From NCBI GenBank assembly GCA_963575645.1, contig OY754469.1:23888001-23952000 (forward strand): a stretch of 64,000 bases of DNA, read 5' to 3'. Source of the stretch: Xanthostigma xanthostigma. Its lineage: Eukaryota > Arthropoda > Insecta > Raphidioptera > Raphidiidae. This document shows, piece after piece, positions 10,588 to 22,616 of the stretch. The number at the start of each line of letters is the position of its first letter. Within the stretch, counting starts at the first letter, position 1. The notes beneath the pieces are model-generated. The model saw nothing but the letters and a program-made list of their open reading frames with translations, searched no databases and was not told where the DNA came from. The position numbers and the translations under genes were made by a program.

Positions 10588-12310
10588 CTTTTATTTATTT
10601 AAAAGTATTTACTTATTAAAAATGGTTTTATAAGAAAATATAGGAAATTCATATATTTTTCGCTGCATTACTTGAGCCATGGTAAGGCACACACGACAAT
10701 TTTTAATAAGAAAGACTCAAACATCTTCAAAAAATTTAATTGACACGTCTGAGGTTTCGTGTAAATTTTATAGATTGTAGTGCTCATATTTTAACATACT
10801 ATACGTAATTATATTTTTTGAACTAAGCATTCAAACAGAATTCATTGTAAACATTTTTATCTAATTTATTATTTTTTGTTACAGGTAAGAAACTCGAGCT
10901 AAGAAAATTTTCAACGCAGCAGGCACCTATATATATTTTCATCAAATATAAGGGGTAATAAAAATGAATTCGTAAAAAATAGTCTCGTCATATTACAAGT
11001 TATTTTATATATGTATACTACAGGTATAAAATACCTCGTATCATGAAAATATTCACGTACTATATTATCGGGGGAAAACCGGTCATGCATCCAAAAGAAA
11101 AGTTAACGCATAAGATAAACTTAAAAAATTGGAGAATACGCTTTTTCACTTTGAACTTGGGACCAATCAACTTATGCTGCCCAGAAAATGAAAAAAATAC
11201 ACATCTTTTCACATAAAAAAGGGTTCTCTTTAGATGATAAAAATTATCAGAAAAAAAAATGTGTTGAAATTTTTAAATACAAATGTAGAGAAAAATAATA
11301 ATATACAAAGCAAGTATCCTTACATGTTGATAAATCAGAGTTATACATACTATCCTGCGAAATAAAATTTAACACAAAAAAGAAGAGAGAGAGAGAGAAA
11401 AGAAAAACAAATTGTATCACATAAGCAATTTAAAAAGTGAAGACATCGTATGATATTTTGCTTTCTAGTATTTCAGATTGAAAAATCCATTCTCAGATAA
11501 CATATTTTCGTTCGTCAGTATTTTGAAGTGGAAAATAAAATTTACCAAGTTTATAAATACGTAATCAACGACAATCTTTCTACGTCAAAAGAAGCGCTTC
11601 TCCTCCCCCGGCCTGTATTCCTATAATATATGTTTAAGGTCTAAAGTGTATATTGAAACATCCCCTACATGCAGAATGTGTAAGCCTCGACGCGACGTAT
11701 GCGCAATAATAGTAGTCTGCTTATATTAGAAAATGCTATGCAATCGGTAAGTCCCTGTTTACACAACCGCCAATTGCTGAAGTACTGTTGGAACCACAAT
11801 GATTTTATCACAATGGTTCATGAACTTTTCCTTGCTATGTATCTCCAGCCATACCAGATGTTATTGCCTCTCACCGAAAAAAAAAACTGTTTGATTGCAA
11901 TGTAATCGTGTGGAGAGCAAATACTGATGGATTATTATCAGTATACTGATAATACTTTAGCGATCCTGAAAGCATTTGGATATAAATACTGAGTGTGTAA
12001 AGTGAATTTCAAAATACTGACAGTATCAAATAATGTCAATAATAGTGATCGTGTATAAAGGGAGCTTAGCACGAATTTCAAATTTGTTTTCTTATATCCA
12101 TATTGACGAAAGTGAAATTGCCCATTATTATAATATAGTTATTTTGTAGAATAGCGATATATTTTAATTAAACTTTTCAGTATTGCATTTTTCACATTTT
12201 TTTTAATCGATTCATAAGTTTTATGCATATACCTAAAAAAGAGATGTCATTTGATGAGCACTCAATTGCAAAAATACCTGAATAATATTGTTTTTGTTTA
12301 TGAGTTAGGT
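10588..12310. other. No gene recognised
   Basis: AT-rich. A short (GA)n tract occurs near 11386-11398. No readable protein or repeat boundary. Confidence 0.5.
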
Positions 12311-12774
12311 TGTTACCGGGCCCCAGGGGAATAGTAAATAAACATTTTGTTTGTTTAATTGAAATTCTATTTTGTTTCCGGTAGATAGTATTTGATTGAA
12401 TAATATGAATCGTTTGGTTAGCATTTTGTAATCCTAATATAATTGTTATGAAAAGCTGCGATATAATTATTGTTGTTTATATACACCCAATATTCCACGA
12501 CCTGAGCGCATAAATAAACAGATGTAAATAGTAGTTTACGAGAGAGCGCGGTGTTGACGGAGCACGTGTACTGGAAGTGGATGGGAAAGGTGGGACGATT
12601 GGGGAGATCTATTGAACCGCGAACTGTGAAGCATGTGGCGGCTTTTAACGCCCAAGCTTCCCAGTCACTCTGCGTTGCATACGGAGTGTACTGTTTTCAT
12701 TGTACTGTACACAAGAATAAATAAATAATCAGAATAATAACTCTTCATTACGAGCTTTATTTCTTCCCGTAACC
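12311..12774 (+). mobile_element. Candidate solo LTR
   Basis: The block starts TGTTACCGGG and ends near CTTCCCGTAAC, giving short imperfect inverted ends. Inside are a TATA-like TTTATATAC (about 12477) and polyadenylation-like AATAAATAAATAA (about 12716), and the middle is markedly GC-richer than its surroundings. This order fits U3-R-U5. No second LTR, primer-binding site or pol frame is present. The candidate 5-bp flanks (TAGGT/TCGGT) match only partly. Alternatively it could be part of an unrelated gene or repeat. Confidence 0.35.
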
Positions 12775-14577
12775 TCGGTGCTCTATATTAACCTGAGATT
12801 CTATCCTTTTTTTGCAGTGGGGGAAAAATCTTTTAAAGACATCACATTTGTGATAGTGTGGGATTTCCACCCACTAAAAAACCCCTACCTCTACCGCAAG
12901 CCATTTCGTAACTGCTAATTAAGCATACCGTCAAAATCACTACTTTGTCTATTCTGAAATGACCATTGCTGTACAGTCTCGGGTGTTAAAAGGTTTGCAG
13001 CGAATTGTATCTTACTCCTCGGGTTTATTGAATTATTTTATCTAGGGACTTGTTTTATATCATTTTAAAAGATAGCATAAACTTTTTTTGGAAACAAAAC
13101 CGTTAAATATTATTAATTAGGTACTACGTCAATGAAAAAGCAACCAAATTTCATCTTTTACTTGGAACCGATGGCACAAATCCGTCGGCAGACACATAAT
13201 AAGCATTGACTTCTGGCTATTTACTTATTTTTGTGCTGTACATTTATTATAAAAAGTTATCAACTACTGAACCACCAAAATCAGTAGTACCTACTTCTCT
13301 TTACGAGTACAATTTTATCAACTTAATGCTGGGTTGCAGAAATTATTGTCAAAAAATTTGATTTGACAATCACCTTAGATTGTGATCATACGTATTTTTC
13401 AATATGAAAAGCATTGTAGAGTTTTAAATTGATCCTATTCGAAAAATGAAAAAGTATGTTCATACAATATTTTTTTTGATTGAGTAAAAATGCTAAATAA
13501 GGAAATTGTGTAATAATCAACTATTTTTTTAAAATTTTTAAATTTCGAAGCTATTTTGATACCTAATATTTATTTACGAAATAATATATAGAATTATTTA
13601 AGCACGCTTTCGCTGTTTCCACGTATCGATGATTTGATCTGAAATTTGGCAAAAGCTTGACAGATAAATGAATACTTTTGTCTATAATTGTTGCGTCGGT
13701 ACTGCTACTACTACTGTCCCATCAGTGATTGTTGATTCACTGAAAATTTCAAGTAGTACAATGTTCGGCGATTGTTATTTATCGAACTAAAAACTAAAGG
13801 TAGATTAAAATATTTGCAAGAATAAACAGAGTTCCGCGAACTACGAGAACATTCAATTGGATTGGCAGAGAGCATATTCGATACAGTGGGGTGAGAGTTT
13901 ATTTTTGTTTTCGAAAAGTGCAGATCATTCTGTGCGCGGTCTAGTTCACGGAATACACTATATTATGCAAACGTAAAAATGCGGAATTACTTTTCAAATT
14001 ACAACCAATTATTCAAAAATGACACTCATTCATTTCCTTCGTATTTTAAATTGAAACACTTTCGAAGTTTTGTATACATACCGTCTGAACAAAACTAAAG
14101 ATAAGACGATAATAACCAAGTAGACGCTTTTCATATCATAAGGTAGTGTCGCTACTGTGGAAATTGTGACAGTGTTTCAATTCATGGCACTGATTAAGTA
14201 CACATAATTAACTTCGTAATTAATAAACATAGCCTATTAATGACTCTTAGCTATTTATTAAACATTTTCTTAATTAATTATCATTAACAGTAAAGTAAGA
14301 ATCGGGCGCACCAACATTGCTGTGGTGAAAGTGAACAGACAGTTTTAAAAATTATGAATTGTAAAGCATACCACAAACAAATGATATATTTTTGTGTTTT
14401 TTTAACTCTTGTTCTCTATTAAAAAGCTTGTGTTTAAATTTTTTATTATCTTTTCCATTTACCATCTCTCCAGAGATGGACTAGAGCTAACAAATTCGGA
14501 AACTTCTCATTTGTCACTGAACAATAATATTAGGTTTGTGGCGCAACTTTTTTATCTTAAATCTAGATTTAAGCATA
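12775..14577. other. No gene recognised
   Basis: AT-rich. A short hairpin (ATTGTCAAA/TTTGACAAT) occurs at about 13345-13370. Nothing else identified. Confidence 0.5.
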
Positions 14578-14920
14578 TTAGTTTTCAACTAAATGAAGAT
14601 CTCCATTTAGTTGAAAAGATGTGAAATTTTTAGATTTTGATTACAGGTTAAAGTCGTATCAGAAAACTCAGCACAAACCTACTGTAGGTAGTATTTGCTA
14701 TGGGAAATTATTTTTTAACAAAATAAAGAGTGGAAAGACGTGACTTAAGGTATGCTATATAATTATATAATTAATTCTCCTGCTCTGATAGTACAGGTAC
14801 GTAACTTCCCGAAGGTACCTACCGGTACTGTTATCATAATTTTATGAATTCTAAATATTGTAACAGCACCGATACTTCTTGTTCTTTCAGAAGACGAACT
14901 CATATTCTCAGAAGTAAATC
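14578..14920 (+). repeat. About 340-bp dispersed repeat, copy 1
   Basis: Matches 20038-20372 in the same orientation with scattered differences. Shared landmarks are TGCTATGGGAAATTATTTTT, GATTCTCCTGCT-type sequence, ACAGGTACGTAACTT and AACAGCACCGATACTT. No protein recognised. Confidence 0.85.
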
Positions 14921-15006
14921 TTTTATATACCTACATTGATAATTAATTTACGGTTGACAGAAAATTGAAATTTAAATTAAATTATCGACCAATTTTTCAG
15001 ACAATA

Positions 15007-16067
15007 GCTGGCCACACACAGAGAGATCGAACCGGCAGTTTCAACCGGCACAGATAAGTCTGCCGGTTTGATGCGTCACGCCGGCATGTCGGTTTTAACC
15101 GTTGTCACCCACTAACGCAAAACAAAAATCCACGCATCAACCTGGCACCGGGCGGTCTGTCACATGCCAAACTGCACGTTAGTGTGAGAAACTGGCAGAT
15201 TTATCCACAGATTCAACCGTATGGATGGAATTTCGTCTTGACGAAAGTTTGGAACGGCACGGTTTTATATGTTAGTAAAGTGAACTGCAGGTAAATAATT
15301 TATTTGACGTATAAAAAGTGCACCGTTTTTATAAAAGTTAATATTAGTCAACTGCTGAAATGTTAAGTGATAAAAAAAAACTAGCTTTGTGTTGTGCAAT
15401 AATTAATATGGAAATAATGGACAATACGGGTGTAAGAAAGCGACGTTCTAAATGGGTTAAAAGTTATTTGCTATAGAAAAAACAACTCAGCCATAGTGTT
15501 CTATTAAAGGAGCTAAGAGAAAATGACCCGGACGATTTTAAGAATTATTTAAGGATGGATATAAACACATTTTTATTAAATTTAGTAAGAGGTGCCCTCA
15601 CGAAAAAAAAAACTGTAATGAGAGAAGCAATTGATCCAGAGGAACGCTTAATACCCTTCGTTTTTTGGCGACGGGAAGGTCGTATTTAAAATATTCAGTG
15701 GGAATTTCCGCACAGGCGCTGGGATATTTAATACCAGTAACATGTGCCGTAATATTTAATTAAAGACAGATTACATGAAGGTACTTTTGATTTTCCATAA
15801 AGTCGGATGCTGTTTATAAATCTCTATAATTCCAAAAACACCTTCAGAACACATGTTGATTGTCGCAGTTAGAACTTCAAAACAAAACTGCACGAAAACT
15901 GCCCGTTTGTGGGCGGCGACGGTTTTCTCCATGGCAGTGCAAACTGGCAGACTAGTCTGGGCCGGTTACATCTGGCGCGTGCATACCCCACAAACGGACA
16001 GATAAATACGCACGTTTGAACCGCGCCGTTCCAAACCGGCAGATCGAACTGTGTGTGTGTGGCCAGC
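15007..16067 (+). mobile_element. Non-autonomous PIF/Harbinger transposon
   Basis: The terminal inverted repeats start GCTGGCCACACACA and end TGTGTGTGGCCAGC and stay similar for roughly 30-45 bp (GATCGAACCGGC/GCCGG...GATC region). The element interrupts the palindromic repeat. The duplicated target is ambiguous, ATA or AATA, roughly consistent with the 3-bp TWA of this superfamily. Only the N-terminal third of a transposase survives. Confidence 0.75.
15360..15763 (+). pseudogene. PIF/Harbinger transposase N-terminal relic
   Basis: From the ATG at 15360 the frame reads about 38 codons to a TAG (VKSYLL*), continues in frame through LLKELRENDPDDFKNYLRM, then MREAIDPEERL, and stops at 15687. A one-base shift near 15655 restores LRFLATGRSYLKYSVGISAQ and ALGYLIPVTCAVIF to about 15763. 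The motifs LLxEL, FxNFLRM, MREAIxPxERL and TLRFLATG are typical of the region before the DDE core in HARBI1-like transposases. The catalytic domain is deleted. One stop and one frameshift make it non-functional. Confidence 0.85.
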
Positions 16068-16311
16068 TAATATATTGGCAAAATATATAATTATAATTCA
16101 ATAAATTAACGTTTCGATTCGGGTTTGGTTCTTCTTTAGATTAACAAGCTAAAATATAAAAAATATAAAAATGGATTATAATTAGTTTAATAACAAAAAT
16201 GTGTAAGTTTTTTCTGAATGAAAAAAATGTTTAATGACAATTTTTTTATTGAAAAATATATATAATTATATATTTTGTCAATATATTGTCTGAAAAATTG
16301 GTCGATAATTT

Positions 16312-16350
16312 TATTTATTGAAGAGTGATTAGACGTTAATAAAAAATTTG
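16312..16350 (+). repeat. Roughly 40-bp dispersed module
   Basis: TTATTGAAGAGTGATTAGAC followed by GTTAATAAAAAATTTG; a shortened relative of the modules at 10355, 38374 and 57409. It directly follows the palindromic element. Confidence 0.65.
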
Positions 16351-17189
16351 AAAATTGAAGTTATTTTTCTATTTATAAATTACAACACAAAATTCTAAAA
16401 TAATATTCGAATCTATATGTGGGGGGAACTTCAATTAGTTAAAAAAAAAAGAACTCAACGGGTTTCGCTATTTGGGTTTATGAGCCAGTCCGTTCCTGAG
16501 TCTCTGTTATTCGGTTATAATTGGCTCCATTACCGTGTATTTTTGTAATGGCTTAACGAATAACTGTCATGTTTGCTGAATGTTTGAGAAAAAATGCTGA
16601 ATTAATGTTCGGATACGCCTGTAGTGGTTTTGTAACATTCTGACCACTTTTTAAATGTGTTTTGCTGTTTGCGGAAATGGTTTTTCACCGTTGACTACTT
16701 GATTCAACAAATGATTTTGCATCAAAAACAATTATAATTGTAAAATTACGGTTTCATTATAGTCTATACTTAAAATTGGTTTGTAAACGGGTTTCATAAA
16801 AAGTTTTTTGATTTTTCAAAGACAGATCTTTAAATGTATTGAATTTACTGAATTATCGAACAATGATTTGTGACACAAAATTACATATTTATTTTTTATT
16901 ATATTATATATATATGTATTTTAGTAGTTTGGTGGGATACGTGTTTCTAATGTTACAAGAGATCCAGAAAAGGATGTTTTTTTTATTCATTCTACAATGT
17001 ACCAATCATGATATCAACTGAGAATGTTCATAGATTGGATCCAAGTGTGTATAAAGCTCTACCTCATAAGATGTGTACATACCAATTTTACCGAAAATCA
17101 GTTCAATCATTTGTTCTTGCATTATGCGGAAAACAGTTATAAGTATGCTTGAATATGAGAAAAATTGTTGGGATTGTTGGGATATACAC
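16351..17189. other. No gene recognised
   Basis: AT-rich, no identifiable element. Confidence 0.5.
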
Positions 17190-17585
17190 TGCACTATACT
17201 CCTTGCTCTTTTTGTCGAATATTTTGACGTTAGTGTAAACGTAAAAAAAAGTTTCACAAAATAATAATGTGTAATCCTAACCCAATAGCACACAAAACTT
17301 CCACTAACTTTCATGTTTTACAACTAGGTATACACTTCGCAAAAGGTTAATAAAAACACAAATAAATTCATAAGAGCAAACTGTAGATATAATACTCCAC
17401 GTTTATAGATTAGGTATTATTACATATGTTGCGGCCATTATTATATTATCAGGCGAATAAATAATACTGTGGAAGTAAGACAGAATAGATTTATACGTGC
17501 AGTAATCATAATTATGGTTGGTGAATTGAATTATCGCTATTTATTCGGAGGAATAGTTGCCTGAAGAACAAATGAACGGAATAAT
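17190..17585 (+). repeat. About 400-bp dispersed repeat, copy 1
   Basis: Matches 26967-27387 in the same orientation, sharing AACTTCCACTAAC, CTGTAGATATAATACTCCAC, GTTTATAGATTAGGTATTAT and ACCTGAAGAACAAATGAAC-like blocks. The 27-kb copy has a small extra segment near its start. No protein recognised. Confidence 0.85.
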
Positions 17586-18145
17586 GGCTCATCAAATTTA
17601 TGAGTACCTACCTATGTTTGTGCCACGATAGCACTTAAAAGGCTACATGGAATTTCACGCTTTGATTCATCATAATTTCAAGAGTGACACTGAGTTAAAT
17701 ATAATATCACGGAAAATTCAATTAGGCAGACGTTAGACGCCATATTGTCAAAATACTGAAATCAATTATGAACTAAACCTTAAGTGTGGGATATCAAATG
17801 AAAATGCTTGTCGAAAAGATCTCAAAAATATGTAAAATAAAAACATTAAATTTTTTAAAAAACAAAAGAATCTACTGCGTGAATATCGAACCAAAATAAA
17901 GACGACATAATAATAGGTATATTAATGTTGATTGATTTGTCCCATATCGAAAATTTATTATTGGTCCATCGCTTTCCACTCAGTTAAGTTTTTAGATTTT
18001 TTAAAATTGGCGCGCTTAGAATTATCTTTGTAAAAATATACTGCCAAAATATTGATCGAATTTCTTGAGTTATCTTTGTAAGATATATACATTGCTCGAG
18101 ATATCGCAAGCAACTTTACGATAGAAAAGAGAACCAGTCAGGAAC
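17586..18145. other. No gene recognised
   Basis: AT-rich. A partial internal repetition (GAGTTATCTTTGTAA-like) occurs at 18020-18085. Confidence 0.45.
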
Positions 18146-18153
18146 TCGGACAG

Positions 18154-18393
18154 CAAGGGCGTAGATATTTTTTTTCTGAAGGGGGGGGGGGGTAAAGCAA
18201 AAAAATCAATATTTTTTTTAATTTTATTAATACGAATGGCCATTTTTTTAGCAAACTAACTTAGAGAGCAAAAAAAGGTCCTTTCATTTTCGCAACAAAA
18301 AGGTCTTTTTTCGTTTGTTGTGGCTGGGTGCCTGCATTCCTGATGAATCCTGGGGGGGGAATTACCCTCTGTACCCCCATATCTACGCCCTTG
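18154..18393. mobile_element. hAT-type MITE, 240 bp, perfect 8-bp TSD
   Basis: The ends CAAGGGCGTAGATAT and ATATCTACGCCCTTG are perfect inverted repeats. The flanks TCGGACAG (18146-18153 and 18394-18401) are identical 8-bp direct repeats, the hallmark of the hAT superfamily, whose ends are commonly CAGGGGCGTA-like. The interior has no transposase. It carries G-runs at about 18180-18192 and 18351-18359. The perfect TSD suggests a recent insertion. Confidence 0.93.
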
Positions 18394-18401
18394 TCGGACA
18401 G

Positions 18402-18902
18402 CAGGAAAAATGGCTGCCTACATGGAGAGAAACGACAACTTCATTCTTGTGTTCTCCTTTTTCTCTTTTAGATATTGCTTTTATTTATTATCACTTTATT
18501 ATGTACTAGAACCATCAGGTCAGAAATTATAAAATATTGTGGAAATGCATAGGTAATGAACCTAACAGGCATTTCTAACAAAAACGAATAGTTTTAACAG
18601 TTACTTGTATTGTTTTGAAGTAAGCAATGGTAAAGGAACCCTTCCGGCTTTCTGCTCTAAATTGATTTATTTCACACCTGAAAGTTGAAACTGTTGATAA
18701 CGTTGTATTTCATATCATAGCAGTCAACACAACCTCAGTAGTCAGTACTCAAGTTTCAACAGAAAGCGCATTGATAACTTTGTTGGCCAAACTTTATAGC
18801 ACGATTATTTCAGAACTGTGAACACATCAAATACAGTACTGTGCTGAAGAATAAACATCAAATGCAGGTGATAAATATGAAACCAGAGAGAAGTTTCTCT
18901 AA
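18402..18902. other. No gene recognised
   Basis: No identifiable feature. Confidence 0.45.
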
Positions 18903-19228
18903 TCCTTTCCCGGTTTATCTTGAATCCTTGCTCTGGAGCATTACGAGACGAGACTTAGTGATAAGCGCATGCGGCCATATACAAATATAGTTTTCGGAAT
19001 AAAGTATGTCATTGAAATAACTATATTTAAAACATTTTTATTTCCCAAAACAAATATTTTTTAAAATAAATTATTTTAAAATAGAAATAAAGTGACAGGT
19101 AGTGACCGGAGTGTAGATCTTGTGTGAAGACTACTCCATTCAAATTTCACACAGACTATAAAACACGATTCAGTTGGTTTCTCATCCTCCATGCTGTCAC
19201 CAATACGTGGCTCCTAACCGGAAAAGGG
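18903..19228. mobile_element. Possible piggyBac-like MITE
   Basis: The left end CCTTTCCCGGTTTA and right end AACCGGAAAAGGG are imperfect inverted repeats. The right end is followed by TTAA; the left is preceded by CTAAT, which could be a mutated TTAA. TTAA flanks and CCYTT-type ends are characteristic of piggyBac. No transposase inside. Confidence 0.4.
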
Positions 19229-19699
19229 TTAATAATTCAAATTGGGGGCAAAAATAAATCTATTTAGTAATCTACAGTAATATATAAAAGAACAAGTTTG
19301 TGTTTATGTTACCTCAAAACTCGAGAACTACTAAACTCTTCATATAACTCTTTATTAAAATGCCTACTTCTTTTTGACTAGAGAATCTGGACTATATATT
19401 AAGCCTTACGACAAAAGAAGAATGATCAGTGAGCAAATGTGACCGGGTTGTTAGTATTTTATAATACGTAAAATCAAAAATGTATATTTGGCAACAAGCG
19501 TTAGTAATAAGGTACTTTTTTCAAAACTAGCAAATTCTTCAATTTCTGGCTGCGCCATTGTTTGCTAAACATGTTTTTGAACATTGTAACATTCATTCTT
19601 TTATTAATTCATCTAATTATTTATATCTGTTGAATTTCCGTGTACATATTCATTTTGCCTTTACTAGTACTTTTATTGTCAATTATTTTGTTCCAATCT

Positions 19700-20037
19700 A
19701 GGTTTCTATTATTTTATTCTCGCAAATAAATTTTCTGTGGGAACGTTCAAGCATTACGCAACCTTTCGTATTATCTTCATAAACCTTGGCCACCTATACT
19801 CGTGTTACTAGCCATTTTAATAATGGCTATTACCCTATTCTGTACTTAATTATTTTTCCTTAAGATAATTAATATATCGTAAAATTATTTCAGTGCCTTC
19901 CTACCTCTTGATCGTTGATAACAGAAAAGTAACGCCGATGTTAACGTTCGTAATATTTGAATTTTCCCTGTGGTCCCTCTATTATTCCGTCATTTACATA
20001 GGGTTCCTGAAAGACCATGTATTTCACATTGAGAACC
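19700..20037. repeat. Unknown segment, duplicated at 20.36-20.56 kb
   Basis: TATTTTATTCTCGCAAATAA, GTGGGAACGTTCAAGCATTA and, further on, GGTTCCTGAAAGACCATG recur in the same order and orientation at 20362-20563. The first copy has about 140 bp of extra sequence between the two blocks. The minus strand of the second copy is open (20418-20621, 67 codons), but no protein family was recognised. Confidence 0.7.
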
Positions 20038-20372
20038 AACTTTACTAAATGAAGCTCTCCATTTACTTGAAAAGGTATGAAATTTTTAGATTTGATTACA
20101 GGTAAAAGTCATATCAGAAACTCGGCTTGAACTTATAGGTTGTATTTGCTATGGGAAATTATTTTTTAACAAAATAATGAGTAGAAAGACGTGGTTTAAG
20201 GTATCTTAGTAAAAAAAAATATAAATGATTCTCCTGCTTTGGTAGAACAGGTACGTAACTTTCCGAAGGTACCGATCGGTACTATCATATAGTTTTATGA
20301 ATTCTAAATATGGTAACAGCACCGATACTTGTTCTTTCTGAAGACGAACTAAGATTTTCTAAGAAGTTTCTG
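20038..20372 (+). repeat. About 335-bp dispersed repeat, copy 2
   Basis: Second copy of 14578-14920. It sits exactly between the two copies of the 19.7/20.4-kb duplicated segment. Confidence 0.85.
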
Positions 20373-20563
20373 TTATTTTATTCTCGCAAATAAATTGTCT
20401 GTGGGAACGTTCAAGCATTACGCAACCTTTCGTATTTTTTCATAAACATTGGCCACCTGTTCCCGTGTTACTTGCCATTTAATTTCGTTCAGAAGAGGCA
20501 CCTCTATTATTCCGTCTTTTACATATGGTTCCTGAAAGACCATGCATTTCACATTGAGAACCA
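20362..20563. repeat. Second copy of the 19.7-kb segment
   Basis: A compact copy of 19700-20037. Downstream there is a (CA)n microsatellite at 20660-20677. The minus strand has an open frame running into this segment; its product is unknown. Confidence 0.7.
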
Positions 20564-20749
20564 GCGAAGCAGAAGAAATTTTCGACATGTTCAACAAATA
20601 AAGCTTTCTTTTGCACGGCACTACATATTATTATATTATATAGCTGCAAGCTTCGCTGCCACACACACACACACACATATACAAAGTACGTAGTACGTAC
20701 ATATCCTATATCCGTGGTATAATGTAACAGCGGCAACATCTAAACCCAA

Positions 20750-22480
20750 CTAATGTGGATAAGTCGTTCGTGTAAGTTCTCACAAGATCAAGAGTGCACC
20801 GCCATGGCCATTGCTTCGTCTAATATTACTTCCTCGCCAGCCACTTCGTTCCGAGCTGAGCTACTTTTGATGGATCTTTCAAATCCCTCTTTCTGCGCCG
20901 CTATACGCATTATAGATGAATATTCTTTTGGAATCTTTTCACTTCAGCCCATATTATATACTTTATTTTTATCTGAATATAGGTATAGTAGTAAATAGTA
21001 TCGGTTGTATTTTTGAGTAATGTAACCTATTTTTAGTTCAAACGTGAAAGATAAATAATCAAAACATTGATTCCTTAAGGGTTAGCGCACACTTGTCAAG
21101 CATAAACGTGCACAGGTTGCACAGCGCGGATGAAAAAATTCCAGCCAATTGGGCGACCGGACCATCTTGCTGCCGAATCTTGAGTAGACAGATATAAGTA
21201 TTAAATAAATTGGTTTCCATGGGGGCTCAAATTAAAGATAAAAAATTGCCATTTAATGGATAAATTTCCCCCAGCCCCCTCCTTCATGCCCAAAAGTGCA
21301 AATGAAAAATTGTTATTTTTTTTTGTTTTACGCGCCAAGCGCGCATTTGCAAAAAATAAATTTTTCCGCCATTCCCACCTTTTAGCTTATAGAAAAACGA
21401 AGACAATGAGCCCTCGTACGGCCCTCTAGCTCAATTACTTTCGGAGCTATAAGCGTCTCCTGTGAATTAGTTTCAGGCCCATATTTTCAAAAACTAGCAT
21501 ATTATATGCACTGGCTCTAGGAAATATTTTTAATAATAATAATAATAATAGTAATAAATATTTATTTCCCAACAGAGAATTACAAATTTTTGAAAATAAA
21601 TACATGTTTTAAATAAATAAAGAAAGAAAAACACGTTATAAAAATATTACCATTAATATCTAAAGCATAAGTTCATGATCTTATTAATTTTCTTAAAACC
21701 TTATAACTGACGTGGAAAAAGTCTAAAAATGGCTTGTTAGCTTGAAGACTCTTCACTAATGTCACCATCCTACACAATGTTGTGTTGAAGCCTGAGGACG
21801 TGCCAAAAGTTGATGTTTTGGTCTAGTTGGTACGTTTGAAACTTTAAAATTAACTTTACTTAATAGACAATTGTCATTGACCATGTCACCATATTATTAT
21901 GAATAAGTTTATAAAAGAAAAGTATTAGGTACAGCATTATTACGTCTAATTTCCAATGTGTCCACATCAAACATTTTAACTAGATCTTTATATGGAATCA
22001 TTGTCAGATAAATATGAAAAACACTTTAGGAAAAATGTAAAAGAAAACCGTTGTTTTTCGAAAAATTCGGGTAAGAAGTTCTTTTTATGTTTGGTAACCT
22101 GTACTTGATTACGAGACTGAAAATGGCTCAAACGTTGACGGTGAAGTTATTAAAATTCATATTCATTTGTGATGGGGTAATGTGCAAAAGTAGAACTCTG
22201 TATATTTTTAAAAAATCTTTTTTTGAGGCAAGTACTAGAAGAATTATATTTAATGTTAAGTTGCAGCTGACATTTGAACATCGTCATATCGGTTTTATAT
22301 AAATAAACTTTTGTAAGATAACTTTGTTGTCCGTCTGTCTCTGTCTGTCTGTCCGTCCAAATCAGCTTTTTCAAGAACGACTAGACGTATCAAGTTGAAA
22401 CTAATATCAATTACTAAGATCTACAACCCCACAGTCCCGTAAAAAATTCGAGCTTCTAAATCTGTATACAATAAAAAAAA
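20750..22480. other. No certain gene; old repeats and a (TAA)n tract
   Basis: 20753-20998 has somewhat protein-like composition on the minus strand (an open MRIAAQKEGFERSIKSS frame), but it was not recognised. 21130-21190 shares the CCAATTGGGCGAC block with the 4.97-kb repeat family. A (TAA)n run is at 21535-21555 and TCTG-type repeats at 22325-22360. Confidence 0.4.
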
Positions 22481-22605
22481 GTATATTGTGCGACTAGTGA
22501 GAGAAGGAGAAGATTCCATGAGCGTGAAATTTGCCGCACGAGCGTAGCGTATGCGGTAACACGTGAGTGGAATATTCTCCTTCGATCAATAGTCGCACAT
22601 AATAC
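22481..22605. repeat. Long imperfect hairpin
   Basis: GTATATTGTGCGACTAGTGA with GAAGGAGAA at the left pairs with TTCTCCTTC...AGTCGCACATAATAC at the right. The loop side contains GAGCGTAGCG, similar in style to the GC-rich loops at 4.7-4.9 kb. Probably a MITE. Confidence 0.75.
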
Positions 22606-22616
22606 TTTATTTAACT

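Larger units (their letters stand above)
14980..16318. mobile_element. Palindromic element (10.4-kb family) split by a nested transposon
   Basis: The left end (ATTATCGACCAATTTTTCAG, up to about 15006) and right part (16068-16318, ending CGATAATTTTATTTATTG) are the two ends of the family seen at 10.4 kb, separated by 1.06 kb of inserted DNA. On the minus strand at about 16100-16135 the right part keeps CTAAAGA...GAAACGTT, a decayed hammerhead-like core. Confidence 0.75.

Noticed and set aside
21780-21830. Hammerhead-like CCTGAGGACGTGCC
   Set aside because: No pairing stem II partner and no GAAA after it.
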